Shown: piece by piece, positions 34,841 through 46,839 of the stretch
Numbering within the stretch: position 1 is the first letter of the stretch
Layout: each line of letters begins with the position of its first letter
From: Hydnum rufescens UP504
Taxonomy: Eukaryota > Basidiomycota > Agaricomycetes > Cantharellales > Hydnaceae
Direction of reading: 5' to 3'
Length of the DNA stretch: 64,000 nt
NCBI GenBank assembly: GCA_014904985.1
Contig: MU128930.1
Coordinates: 310,001 to 374,000 of the forward strand
Notes under the pieces: model-generated
What the model was told of the DNA's origin: nothing
Databases searched by the model: none
The model's input: only the letters and a program-made list of their open reading frames with translations
Translations under genes and position numbers: made by a program

Positions 34841-37800
34841 CTATCCTGACCCGTATCTAGCCTTGAAATATGCTGGGGGCAGCGTATGCAGCACATCGAT
34901 CAGCGGCCTCTCCACCACGACCATCTCCCCTGCACTGAGGAAATCCACCAACAGCATATCACGATATTTCATCACCACCTTGAACGAAAATCTCTTAGTG
35001 TCTGCATCTTTCCCCGCACCGTCCCCTGGCCCGCCGTGATGTTTGCGCTTCCTGTACTGCTTCCTGTGTCCGGTGTGGTGGTGTGGCGCGGAATTGTGCG
35101 AACCTTCGTTCGTGCCGAGTTCGAATTTGCAAAGCCAATTGGCACTCCACAATACAAGGAACCGTCCAGCGCCCGTATCTCCCTGGGACGAATGAGTGTC
35201 GCCAGTGACGAAAGCGATGCCAGCGAGGGGCTCTCGAAGGTGGCCTATGCCAGTTGGTTGTTGAAGTGACGCACACAAGGGTCGTGACCATGCAGGGTAT
35301 TCGCGCGATTCGACGTTAAAGATTTGCAGGGTGTTATCAGGGAAGCCAAGGTGAAGGTAGTGTGGGGAGGCGGGATCGAATGCCAACACAGTGGGGGCTA
35401 AGGGGAAAGTTGGAAGAGTACAATGGTGCTGCTCCGAAGAAAAGGAAATGGATCGTCAGAATCTCACCGAGCGGGACGGAGGAAACGGCGTACCTGCACG
35501 GCATCTAGGTTAAACACATGCGTTCGCCCATGAAGATCAGACGTTGCGAGCCATTGTCCATCGGGACTGACAGCGACATGGGATATGACGGGCCATGCGA
35601 TTCCACCTGAGCCGTCTGTCGCCCCTTCCTCGACCCCGTCCACTTCTGCATCTACTTCCCTGCTCTGGTCGTCCTCATCAGCTGAATCGGATTCAGGGGA
35701 TTGAGTGTTTGCAGTTCCTGGTAATGGCTTAATGACACGCACGCCCCCTCGAGATAGCGCTGCTCCGCGACTAAGCCTATGATGAGAAAAATGTCGGATC
35801 ACCCTCGCAGAATGCATTGCATCTTTCGAACCACTGTTTGCGCCGTGGAGATCCGTAATAACCACAAGGCTTGCGATAGCGAGAATCAATTTGGTTGAAT
35901 CAGGGGTAAACTGGAGGGCGGAGGCAGCCGTGGAGAGGGGGAGAGACGTCGAGGAAGATGGAATACGTGATCGTAAGATGTCGGAGAAGGTCTTGATGCG
36001 AACTGGTCGCAGCTGTATTGGACCTCCCATCGATTGCGCCTATACAAGAGGCCAAAAACATTCAGTATGACCCCAGTAATCTCATGCAATCCGGGACCAG
36101 ACCTCGTTTATAAGGTGGAACAATTTAGTCTCGTACGCGTCAGAAACCGCTAGCCAGGTCCCATCATCAGATATGGCGCTGGACACAAGTGTACTCTCGA
36201 CTTTAAGCTCCATATCCAAGAGTTTGTCCCAGCCTCCAGATGACGAGGATCCTGGGGAAAGATCCGATTTCGCCACCTGGGGACGAACATACCAAATGCT
36301 AATGCCGGTTTCCCTTCGGCATAGGAGGTAGCGGGCCTGACGCGCAAGCTGAACTATTCGACTTCCGCCCGCCGTGAGCTGTCCATACGATATTCTGCGG
36401 TAATAGGCATCTTCAAATGAACTTGCTGGTCCAGCACCGATTGGATTATAATATGTCGTGCCTAGGGCCGCGGGGGGGATACATGGCGTCAAGACGACAG
36501 ACATGTCTAGGCCTCCAGAGGCAATGACGGGTGCATCTGCATCTGACGACGGCACAGGTTTCGACGGAATGCCTTTAATCTTGGGGAAGAGTTGCACGGG
36601 TGGCCAAATAGATATACTGCGCACATCGTGTGTGTGTACACGGCGTGATCGTGTGTGAATCCACCGCCCGGCACTAGATTCATATTCAGAAGACGCGGCG
36701 ATCTGAACCATGGAAAACTCTGATATTCGTTGATCAACCCCAGATGTGTATACCGATTTTCCGTCCTGATAAGAAATTTTGGTTATGTTGTAGGTCTTCA
36801 AAGCAACGATGATAGCGCACCGGACCGATGGCAAGGCATAGGACGTCGGCCCCATGGCCTTGGTAACTATGCAGTTGGGTACAAGTCAAAGGATCCCAGA
36901 ATTTTACTGACCCAAGGGAATCGCCAGAAACAATCGTACCATCACTACAACCGGGAGTTAGGTAACCTCTTACCGCATCATGGGCGCCCAAGGCAACACT
37001 CACGGCATCACGCCTATGGTCCAGACGAGGGTTTGTTCTCCCCGAACCTTGTCAGTTGTCATTCGTTCCATAATGCGGCCTGTCATGATGTCCCACTTCC
37101 GAATGCTGCTATCAGCACAACCAGCGAATAGCGTGATGTCCCTCCATGGGTCTGCACCTGCTTCGTCATCGTCATCGCTATCCTGTGAATCTGATCCTTC
37201 TCGAGCTTTCGGGGGAACGTACGCAGGAACACCCCAAGCGAGGCTTAAGATGCGCGATTTTGCACGATTCAGGCGCCGAATAGGTGTCAGCTCATCCCCG
37301 ACGAGGGAGAAAATTCTAATGGAGCCATCATCGCAAGCAATGGCGAGCGCAGTTGAGATTGGATTAACCGAGATGGACCATATTGAACCGGCTTCTGAGT
37401 CGGTAATACTCTACAAGATCGAGGAAACTTAGTACTGTGAGAATGAGGACAAACCAAAAAAGTGGAATGGAACCTTAACCATCCCTGAGGGAATATCCCA
37501 TTCCAATAGGTCATTCCCTCCGCTGGTGGTGAAAAGGCGAAGGTCGGCGAGAGCAGGAACAGCTCCAGTTGGATATGCGTATGGATTCCGAATGGAAAAG
37601 CTAGTGACTCCACTTTTGATGGGGTCGGGGCGGCGAATACCTTCACTCATGCGTCGGTCAGTTGGCAGAGGGAAGCTATGACTGAGCAAAACTCAACCCG
37701 TCGTGCTGTCCAAGCCTGAGGGGAGAACTTGGATGACTCCACGCCAGGCCATTCGCATAGTTCAATGGTTCCATTAGCATGGCCCACAGCAAGGGTCCCA

Positions 37801-37961
37801 AATTTGCTCGAGGCCTTTACCTCGAGAGACAATTTGGTCAGATTTGGGGGAGCTAACGGGGAAAATGCTATTGCCGTGATAGGCGAAGGAGTCCAATCCA
37901 CAAAACGACAGCGATGCACAGTCAAAACAGTTCCCCCATCAGTTGTCGGTGCAATAGCCAT
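34841..37961 (-). CDS. UTP4: UTP4/cirhin, t-UTP (UTP-A) WD40 protein of the SSU processome
   Basis: Nucleolar WD40 protein required for early 18S rRNA processing and coupled to rDNA transcription. It starts MAIAPTTDGGTVLTVHRCRF at 37961. WD-like units follow: KFGTLAVGHANGTIELCEWP, DLRLFTTSGGNDLLEWDI, IAIACDDGSIRIFSL, DGTIVSGDSLGSVKFWDP, SDDGTWLAVSDAYETKLFHL and SPDGQWLATSDLHGRTHVFN. The C-terminus carries the Utp4 end signature PLIDVLHTLPPAYFKARYGS. Introns include 37655-37711 (joining QAWTARR to VFAAPTPSKVESLAF) and about 36772-36826 (joining LAIGP to DGKSVYTSG). As written the frame breaks at 37596-37599, an A4 (coding T4) run: one more T would give ESLAFSIRNPYAYP, as the family expects. 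It is head-to-head with TIM10, with 52 bp between the start codons. Confidence 0.9.
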
Positions 37962-38013
37962 TTCAGAAAAATTGAACGGAAGGTGCCGCCCAATTCCGTC
38001 ACACTCTCAAAAG
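37962..38013. promoter_or_regulatory. 52-bp bidirectional promoter/5' region of UTP4 and TIM10
   Basis: Only 52 bases separate the UTP4 start codon (37961, minus) from the TIM10 start codon (38014, plus). Both start assignments are supported by conserved N-termini. The transcripts must share this core or overlap within each other's coding sequence. No TATA box is seen in it. Confidence 0.6.
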
Positions 38014-38424
38014 ATGTCCCTGTTCGGTATCGGAGGAGGGGCTTCGGGTCCCCCTCAGGGAAACATAAATCCTCAGCAGATGGACATTGCTATCGCGGAG
38101 CTGGACATGATTACAGATGTCTTCAATCGGCTCGTTTCGTGGGTTGCAGGTCAACTATTTATCTCTGAACTTGTTCTCACTGTTACTTGTAGGTCTTGCC
38201 ATACGAAATGTGTGAGCCCACGATACAGTGAACCGGACCTCAACAAAGGCGAGAGCGTCTGTATCGATCGTTGCGTTGCCAAGTTTTTCGAAGTAAATAA
38301 AAAAGTGGGCGAGCGGCTGCAGCTTATGGGCGGCAATGCGCAAGCTACTGGTAAGTTTCCTTTATCGTGGGCTGGGACTGTCCAGATATCCACATCTACA
38401 TATACAGGGACATTTAGATCATGA
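38014..38424 (+). CDS. TIM10: Mitochondrial intermembrane-space chaperone TIM10
   Basis: Small Tim chaperone that, as a hexamer with Tim9, guides hydrophobic carriers across the intermembrane space. Three exons (38014-38138, 38193-38350, 38408-38424) encode about 95-100 residues, the usual size. The twin CX3C motif is intact and its cysteines form the two disulphides: SCHTKC and CIDRC, separated by 15-16 residues. The N-terminus has the typical helix NPQQMDIAIAELDMITDVFN, and the second helix reads VAKFFEVNKKVGERLQ. The last exon adds only TFRS before the stop. No presequence is present, as expected for Mia40-dependent import. Confidence 0.95.
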   Translation: MSLFGIGGGASGPPQGNINPQQMDIAIAELDMITDVFNRLVSWVAGQLFISELVLTVTCRSCHTKCVSPRYSEPDLNKGESVCIDRCVAKFFEVNKKVGERLQLMGGNAQATGKFPLSWAGTVQISTSTYTGTFRS

Positions 38425-40983
38425 TCTTTGCCGACTATTATTTCTTGTGTACATATGGGTGTCCTCCAATATTGAGCTGTTCCGGTCTTCATAGAGCCAC
38501 GGGTAGAATGCTGACAACAACATAGCTGCTCGTAAGATTCGGAGGTAGATTATTGGCGACGAAACCAACGATTCGAATTCGAGACGCTCAGGCAGTTGCA
38601 CAACCAAAATACAATAATATCGTGTCGGAGAAAGAACAGAAAAATTCAAGCTTAGACAATATCCAGACGCGACTGGTGCCCAATTGGAACGGTCCATGAA
38701 AATAACCCATGTGTGGTCAGTAGACAGCATCCACACGTGTAGTCGAGAAATGAGATTGAGGCCTGCCGGAGTAGCACGCGGAAAGTCAATTTATGTGACC
38801 TTCCCCTGGGGGTTTGTTTAAGCCGAAGGCCCCAGACAGCCGAATCAGGTGTCAAGATATTTGCTCACAAGGCAAGACCAAGAGTGCAGGATTGCTATTT
38901 AAATATAAGCAGAACTGAGACGATCGGGGGTGCGTATCAAGCTGCCTACGATATCGTTGTTCGTAAGAATGAGCATTATATAGCGTGGTGGAGGCTGATT
39001 AAGAAACGTTGCTGAGATATGCAGCGATAGATACCGGGCGCACTGTGGGGACCCTTTGCACAAGTATCTCTCAACATTCGGAAATGCGAGTCGGTAATAC
39101 CCGGAATTTGGTTCCGGTAAGCCACCACGACACAGGCCGCAAGGGGTTAGTTGATTACTCGGAAACCTCATTTATACACACAGTGGGCTCCAGAAGAGCG
39201 AGAGTCCAAATACATGAATATTTGGTACTTTGGAATTAATATAAAATGTTGGTCGTTGTATTACAAAGGAGGCCACAAGAACGTGGCACCTCTCCTCCAT
39301 GTCATAGATACCACGGGTCGCCCGCTTAATCAGATTGGTACTCCTGATACACTTATATCCTTTATATCTCTGAAGCAAACGTGCCCCAATCCCTCACAGA
39401 ATGACGAAAATGACCTGGCACGCCCCAAAATTTCCGGTTCGGAGCAAACACCAGGGACCCATTACGATGAGCAAAAATATAAGGCGAGAAAACTGCATTT
39501 GGAGACCACCGCGGCCTCCTCGGTAATCAGGACGAGGGGGAAATCAGGAGCGTCCCTAGGGACAAAGGAGGGTACAATACGCTTAGCGGACTCGTCTCGT
39601 CTGGAGCGCTGGAAAAATGCACCATAGCACAGTTTGAATGATGGAACACTCTCCCGTGAGGTCGAACAGTCATACAATCAACCGCAGCTAGAAAACCCCC
39701 ACCCGCGGCCCCCTACTCCGATCTAACCACATCGCGGACTATCCAGTTCCACCAAATGAGCCATCTCGTACTTAGTCATACCACTTCGAATTCCGCGTCA
39801 GCATGTCCAATAGCGCGACTGTTCTCGCCACCCGACGCCCAACGCGGTATATAAAAGAGATTGCTCCTCCCCTCTGCAATTGAGTATGGATATTATTCAA
39901 AACACCGTGGGTTGTAGGGGTCATGAGACAGTAATGGGTAGACTCGTGATCCGTCTCCCCAGTGATGGGAACGTGGGACTATGACGAGTGGGAGTTGCCG
40001 GCGAATGACGTGAGCTCAAAGGCCTAAGTGAATACAAGCAAAAATTTCACTGCGGGAATGGGCAACGTTCGTGGTCACGCTCTACGTATCTCAACATATC
40101 TAACCTTGTGTGCTATTTACAGGGAGCGAAGGCACAACGTTCAGTCCAAGGATCTTCTCCGATACGACTCTCAACTAATGTTGAATTTGCATTGCATTAC
40201 AGAAAAGAGAGAACGAAACGCTGCAAAAGTGTGTGGTCTGTTCCTCAGGGATGGCATCGGGAGGTTCACTGATGCCTTTTTTCTCAGGCTCCGGGATCAG
40301 GCAAAAGTACGTTGAAGACCAATGAAGCAGCAAAGGTGTATATGGCTTTCCCACTATTTCCGCCCCTCCCATTCAACCCGTGACGTCTTTGCCTTTGGAA
40401 ACCAGAGTATCGTCTGTTCTATATGTCGTCAAGCTTTCGTAAACATTTTTTTCATCACCCCGAAGGTTTTTTGCCACTAATCGTCATCCCTCAATTTGCT
40501 TTTCCAGTTAGTCACCACTCGGGCTCCTGCGTATGTCTCCGATCAAGAGCCTTTGCATCCACCGCTGAATGCAGCCCCCTTCAGATTGATCGAGCATGTT
40601 GAGAATAAGCATTCTGGCAAGACTCCTAAGGAGTGTTTTCCCACATTCGCCTTCCCATGATTATCTCATCGTTGGAACCGGTCTTACGGCCAACGCTTCA
40701 TCGTAACACCTCGTCTACGCGCTTCATACGGCCCTGGAGAGAGGAAAGAGGCTAGAGAGATGGGTTTCATTTTCGATTACTGTTGTTAGATTTATCGGTT
40801 ATGGTCACTGCATTCCCTTGGCTGTTACTCCTCCCGCATCCAGTCAGGCTATGCAGTGGGCTGAGTAATGATTCGCTGATATCCAGATATCCTTCTAATG
40901 CAGCGGTATGGAAAAAATACTGAAACGGGGAAAACACGGGGCAACAATATACTGATAAACAAGAAGTCCCACGGTACCTAAGC
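38425..40983. other. 2.5-kb stretch without a supported gene
   Basis: Short open stretches occur on both strands (for example plus 39151-39627 and 40028-40315), none with recognisable motifs or consistent splicing. A TATA-like element at 39848-39857 could drive an unseen or non-coding transcript. I see no repeats. Confidence 0.45.
39848..39857 (+). promoter_or_regulatory. TATA-box-like element
   Basis: The sequence TATATAAAAG stands alone in GC-mixed surroundings and is the best TATA match in this gene-free stretch. No clear gene follows within a kilobase, so its use is unproven. Confidence 0.3.
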
Positions 40984-43615
40984 CTACACGGATGCCTTCT
41001 TTACTTTGTCTGACACCTTCTGCGCGAGGGCCGGAGGGACGACCCCCAATTGCAGCGGAGGATTATTTGGATGACCCTACCCCATTTGGTTCCACATCAG
41101 ACTTGACTTATCGGACATGAGGAAATCACCCACATGAGCCAAATGATACTTAAGTCCGGCTGCCTGTTTGTATATGTTGGGGCAATCAGGATGCGGACAC
41201 GAGTGCGCCTTGCGTTTCGCACTGTTCGTTGATAGTGTTTGCAGATCGCTCGCCGGATGTCCTGACGTTGCAGATTCGCTTTCCTCAAAATCAGGTCCAC
41301 CTCGATTGGGACCTACTTCCGACGAGGCCAAGACTTGTTTGTTGATCGCTACAGCGAAATGTGCCTTGGATAGTTGAAGATGGTACTGTATCCCATTAAT
41401 ACTCTAAATTGCACACACCAGGATGTTTGTAAGCAATGTTGCCTGACTCACATCAGATTCTGAAGGGAGCACCCACCTTCCATCCCTTTCCACATCCTTC
41501 TAAAGCGCATCTAAATATTCGGCCTTCGACTGCCTCGCTCACAACATCATGGTGTACCTTGCGGTGATGATCTAGCAACTCGCCGCTCGTATTGAACCGT
41601 GCTCGAATGTCATTTTCGGAAAGCCAGCATGTAGGATCCCCACAAGCATAAGGTAGAAGTTGGCTGTTACTATTCGAAGACGCTTGGAGATGAGATGAAA
41701 GTCGTGGCGTTGGGTTGATACTGACACCTGACGCTGAAGAAGACTGGCGTTTCAGGCGCTTCATAACAGGCGGGAACCCATTGTTGGGTGAGGATAGTGA
41801 TGATTCTATGGATGACAATGGACGCTTCACACCAGACGCCTTCGTAGATGAGCAGCAGCTATGAGTACTAGTGGCTGTAGCATGGGAACACGTGGATTGT
41901 GCCGACGCACAACACGACCCAGAACACTTGCAAGGAGGTTGGTCCTTGATACGGGCCAAGAGGGAGGCCGCCGCCGCAGTCCACTTCACGGAATCGACTG
42001 ACGTTGAATTGGTGGACACAAGGGCAGGAGACAGGGTAACGGCACGCTGATCCGAATAAGTCAATCGCCCTCGAGGAGACGAGGCTGGGGAGAGTTGCTC
42101 TTGCTGCTGCCGATTGGCTTCAGGTTTGTATCCCATAGGCGTTAACAGTGTTGAGTTTGAAGAACTCGGGTCTAGGATAGCTCGATTATCACGGATGCCC
42201 GGTGGTGGGATAGGGGACTGGAAATTAGGGAGATTATGATTTGATTCCTGGGCATAGTGGGCAAGGGGCGTCTCCCCATTGGAGTCTGGGGGTTCGCGGG
42301 GACCATGAAGGTTGGACATTGGCTGGGAGTGGTGAGAAGGCAGAGCAGGTGAGATCGACAAGGATGCGGGCGCAAGGGACTTATCGTCGAACGGAGAACT
42401 CTGTGACTCCACAAACTGGGGAAAGTGAGAAGATGATGTCAACATCAGCGAGGTGTCTCCTCCATGCGAAAATGCTTGAGTCATCTGGTGAAATGGTCCG
42501 AAAAAATCCTGCGAGGATATATCCATAAATGGAGGTGCCATATCGTCCCCACATCCACATACAGCCTTGGATCCGCAACCGCAACCGCAACCACCTTGCA
42601 TGATGTCCCATAGGCGGGCATCGAACTGCAACGTAGTCTGGCCATCTACATTGCCAACCCCGGGAAGTTCGGGATCCAAACAATGAGAGAAGTCTGTCCC
42701 AAACGAGTGACCATTAAAAAAAGAACCATCGAGCCGAAAAGGATCATATTGAATCTGGGACAGAATATCGCTTGCCGAGGTAGTTGATTGCAGAGGACTT
42801 GGGGGCCCTTCCGAGCCTTGGGTACTCGGAGCGGGTGGGTTTTCCGATGAGATACCATCTTTATCTTCTGCAGGTTCGCTCTCGTTGCCATGAGAGCAGC
42901 AAGAGGAAGAGGACGCCGGGGTGCGGGATGAATGGCTGGCCTTCTTCCTCTCTAGGAGTCGCCAGCGATTCCTACATCCAAGACCGCTTCGACCTAACTC
43001 TGCTGCCACACTGGCCCACCTACCCCCCCAACGACGATATTCCTGTAGTAGTTTCTCGTCTTCTTCCGGTGTCCATTCCCCCTGCTTAATAGCTGGGTCA
43101 AGCGCCTCCCGGTATCGTTTGGCGCAGGCATCATCAGTTCTTCCATTAATCTGCTTGGCGATCATCGACCTGATCAGAGCCCATGAGTTGCTTCGCGGAG
43201 CTCACTGTGATCAATGCACTATGACCATACCATCTGCATGGAAATTCGGCATGAAGTTTGACGAGCAACTCGTCTTCCTCTTTCGTCCACGCAGTCTTCT
43301 TCAGTGTCGGACTGAGCGAGTGTTTCCAGCGCTAGTGCCTGGTCATAAGCCGAAGAGCCGAGAGCGACACAAGGGCACATTACCTTTCTACAGGCCTTAT
43401 TCGTTCTCCCTGGAACCGCCTCAGCAATTACTTTCCAATGGTCTGTATTGTCGCCATCTAAGCGTATGGATGAGTTCCCTCAGGTCCATGCAAATGGGAA
43501 TGGAATGGGTCTCACGTTTGGCCACGGCAACTCTAAGAAGGGCGTCTTCCTCGGCTGTCCAAGGTCGTGCTGGTGCCCTGTTTTTGAGAAGTACCGGGGG
43601 GCCATTATCGTCCAT
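40984..43615 (-). CDS. Three-repeat Myb transcription factor with Cys-rich clusters and C-terminal zinc fingers
   Basis: The start is MDDNGPPVLLKNRAPARPW at 43615. Repeat 1: PWTAEEDALLRVAVAK, spliced to NTDHWKVIAEAVPGRTNKAC. Repeat 2: AWTKEEDELLVKLHAEF, spliced to RWSMIAKQINGRTDDACAKR. Repeat 3: EWTPEEDEKLLQEYRRWGGR then WASVAAELGRSGLGCRNRW. The tryptophan spacing is that of c-Myb-like DNA-binding domains. A long Ser/Pro-rich middle contains two Cys clusters, GGCGCGCGSKAVCGCGDD (about 42595-42540) and CKCSGSCCASAQSTC (about 41930-41890). The C-terminus holds C2H2-like fingers: CGDPTCWLS with HHRKVHHD, CALEGCGKGWK spliced to SINGIQYHLQLSKAHF, and CPHPDCPNIYKQAAGLKYHL with LAH. The last exon (GHPNNPPLQLGVVPPALAQK) ends at 40984. 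Nuclear regulator; its targets are unknown. Confidence 0.88.
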
Positions 43616-43701
43616 GTTGGTGGGCAAAAGTACACTCCTTGCCGGTAAGATCGGTAAAGTAGACCGATTGCTTCGGGTCTTGCCGACATTCAACACCTAC
43701 C
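43616..43701. promoter_or_regulatory. 86-bp shared 5' region of the Myb gene and PRP17
   Basis: Start codons at 43615 (minus) and 43702 (plus) leave 86 bases for both promoters. Both N-termini fit their families. No TATA element is evident. Confidence 0.55.
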
Positions 43702-45935
43702 ATGCTCGAGTATGATTCCGACAATAGCAACTCAGGTGATGTATTCCAGATCAATAAAATCACGGCAGCTAAGCGGCCACGAACCGAAGACATCCAATCA
43801 CGGACAGTGGCATTGTCTGCTGCCCCAGACGTTCTTTCAGAGGTTTGCACGTTGACTAGGAGTTTTTCAACCAATCTCATTAGCAATGGTTTTCTCTCTA
43901 GGATCCCTTAAAGCAATGTTCGCATAAACGTCCATGCAATATTTTGATCTCTTTCTGATGCAATTTTATAGCCTCTCTTGTCACTCGGCCCACCGATACC
44001 CAGATGAATGTTAATATTGGATATGAGGACATGTCGAAGCCTGTGCTGGGTCCCGAAAACCCCTTTGGGGATCGGAAATTTCTGAACCAAAACACTATCT
44101 CTGGCACGTACTTGGTCTTAACTCCCAGTCTGTGCACAAATTCACACCATTTTCACAGGTCACGTCGAGGAACAAACTATGCCAGACCATGCTTTCCGAA
44201 CGCAGCACCTGACTCACGCCATTCTCGGATATTCTCAGAACCCTTCAAACGACGTAAATGCACCGCAATTCGTGGGCTCTCTAGCTGCTGCACACGCCAA
44301 CGCATACGTCACAATAGAAGGTCTACGCCCTCCCAATGCGACAAAGCGCGATCTGAAACGGAAGCGAAGAGCAAAGGGAGATCTCGAAGTTGTCGATGGG
44401 GATAATGCGTACGTTGGCCCGTGGGGGGGCTGGGAGGGCGAAAACTCTGTCCCAGAAGGACTCGACCAAGATGAAGTGGGGGAAGGAGCAGAGGAGCCTG
44501 AAGATCCCGAAGAGGCCAAACGAATTGCGGAATCACGCAGAAAGGGCCAAATGAAGCGATCGACTTTCGGGCAGGAGACGTCCATTTTTCATGGGAAAAG
44601 TCTTACCGATTACCAGGGCCGGACGTATATGCACCCCCCTCTGGCCGTTGCCCCTCATCTCACTTCCGAACCCGGGCAACAGGAATGCTTTATTCCGAAA
44701 GCCTGTGTTCATACTTTTACCGGTCATACTCAAGGGGTTTCTGTCATTCGTACCTTCCCTAAAACTGGACACCTTATGATTAGTGGAAGCATGGACACTA
44801 AGATCAAGGTGACTCAAATTTATGCCATAACCTTCTGGAGGCAGACTTACCGAGATTCCTCTTAGCTTTGGGATGTATATCAGGAAGGAAACTGTCTTCG
44901 GACCTTCATGGGTCATCACAAGGCAGTAAAAGACATCACATTTTCCAATGACGGTAGAAAGTTCCTCAGTTGTGCGTACGATCGTCAAATGAAACTCTGG
45001 GACACGGAAACTGGTGCGTTGCGTCTCTATAGTCCTTGATGCACATCCACCCATGTGTTGCGCCCTCAGGCCAATGTATCAAGGCTTTTTCAAATGGGAA
45101 AATCCCATATGTTGTGCGATTCCATCCTGACGAGGATAAACAGCACATCTTTCTGGCCGGCATGTCGGATAAGAAGATCATACAGGTATGTAACATCACT
45201 TCTAATGTATTGTGCATGTTGAACTGTGATTCTAATATAGTATGACATGAACACGTCCGAAATCATTCAAGAATATGATCAACATCTTGGTCCCGTCAAC
45301 ACCATCACTTTCGTTGACGAAAATCGACGCTTCGTGACCACTTCGGACGACAAAACAATTCGCGCGTGGGATTACGACATTCCCGTCGTCATCAAATACA
45401 TCGCTGAGCCCCACATGCATTCTATGCCCGCTGTAACGCTGCACCCGAACCGTATGTATAAATCACCCTCTGAGTCTTCTGCTTTCTCAACGGGAATCCT
45501 GTCCATTGCAGTGAAATGGTTCGCTGCACAGTCCCTCGACAATCAAATCCTCATCTATTCCACAGATACGTTCCGGCAAAATCGTAAGAAGCGTTTCGCC
45601 GGGCACACGATCGCAGGGTATGCATGCCAGGTTGGATTCTCACCTGACGGGCGCTGGATCAGCTCCGGGGATGGTGATGGGAATGTAGTATTTTGGGACT
45701 GGAAAAATGGGCGCATCAAATCACGCTTGAAAGCACATTCAAAGGTTGTTATCGCTCATGAATGGTTACCACATGAATCAGTAAGTGGTGGGATGTCGTC
45801 GCATTGGCTACTACCTATCTCATATCCTACAGTCTAAGGTTCTCACAGCGTCTTGGGACGGCTTGATCAAACTATGGGTGAGTGCTTGTCTAACCTTTCT
45901 CGATTATCCGCTAATCGCCTGTCGTTCAGGATTGA
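43702..45935 (+). CDS. PRP17: Pre-mRNA splicing factor PRP17/CDC40
   Basis: WD40 spliceosome protein acting at the second catalytic step. The N-terminus [13 protein letters not shown] leads to [34 protein letters not shown] and FGDRKFLN, all typical of CDC40. Seven WD-like units follow, for example [59 protein letters not shown] and [20 protein letters not shown]. The last is [15 protein letters not shown], joined across an intron (about 45880-45929) to a final Asp codon and a stop at 45933-45935. Introns separate nearly every WD unit. At the [15 protein letters not shown] junction (about 44103-44157) the in-frame solution requires a GC donor (G|gcacgt), otherwise one base is missing. Confidence 0.92.
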
Positions 45936-46839
45936 CCACTGCTATTACTACTGTGTTCTATTTTATACCACCCTCGTAATTAAACTTTTGTGTATCCTGG
46001 GAGGCCATCTTGCGAAGATCCGTGTCCGTGGAATTTCCCAGCGGATGTGCGGAATTGCTGTAGGAAGCGAGCAAATATATCCTCGTAGGCGCCCATACGA
46101 TTTACTCCCTAAAACGAATTTCGTCCGAGTCCCGGATATTGAATATATGGTCAATTGAGATACCCATAACCAGATTTTCTATGCCTCACCGGCGCCTGTT
46201 CCTACCTGAGAGGCCCAGTGACTAAGTGCCACAACGACCCCAGTGCAAATGGGAACCTTGCCAAAAATCCTTCGATCCATGAAATGAATCCAATTTTCTC
46301 ATCTGAACATCGTCACACCCTCAAGTTGTAACGAATGCTACTTGCACTTGGCTCGGGAGCCGACATTCCTATCATCCTCAAGTTCGCACGTAGTTCTGTA
46401 TGCAGTGATACCAATCGATTATTAGAATCAGCATTGGAACTTTTCGCAGCGTGACAGATCTTCCAACTCACAGTTCTCGCTAGCAACAATTTGAGCCTCG
46501 AACTGACCTTCTGTGTAAATATGGTTCAGGCGTTGGAGATACGCTGAGAGAACCTGATAAAACACTCTGATTATTACTATTTGATGACGGGGAATGCAAT
46601 CAATTTCAATCATCCGGCAGCTTTCACACGTAGTTTTCTTATTTCAGACACAAGAGATGCATGCAGGTGCGATGGATTTGGCGTCGACAGCCATCATCAA
46701 TTCCAGTAAGGATATATTTGGGACACGGTAAGGTTGCTAACATCCCATGCAGAAGGTGAGCAAGTGAATGGAACGAGAAGACTTCCGGCGGCCCCGTAAC
46801 ACAATTGTGGCCTATGACTAGTGAATGCAACCGAGGAAT
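45936..46839. other. Intergenic between convergent PRP17 and UTP22
   Basis: About 900 bases of 3' flank from both genes. Short open stretches lack family features. Nothing else is recognised. Confidence 0.5.
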
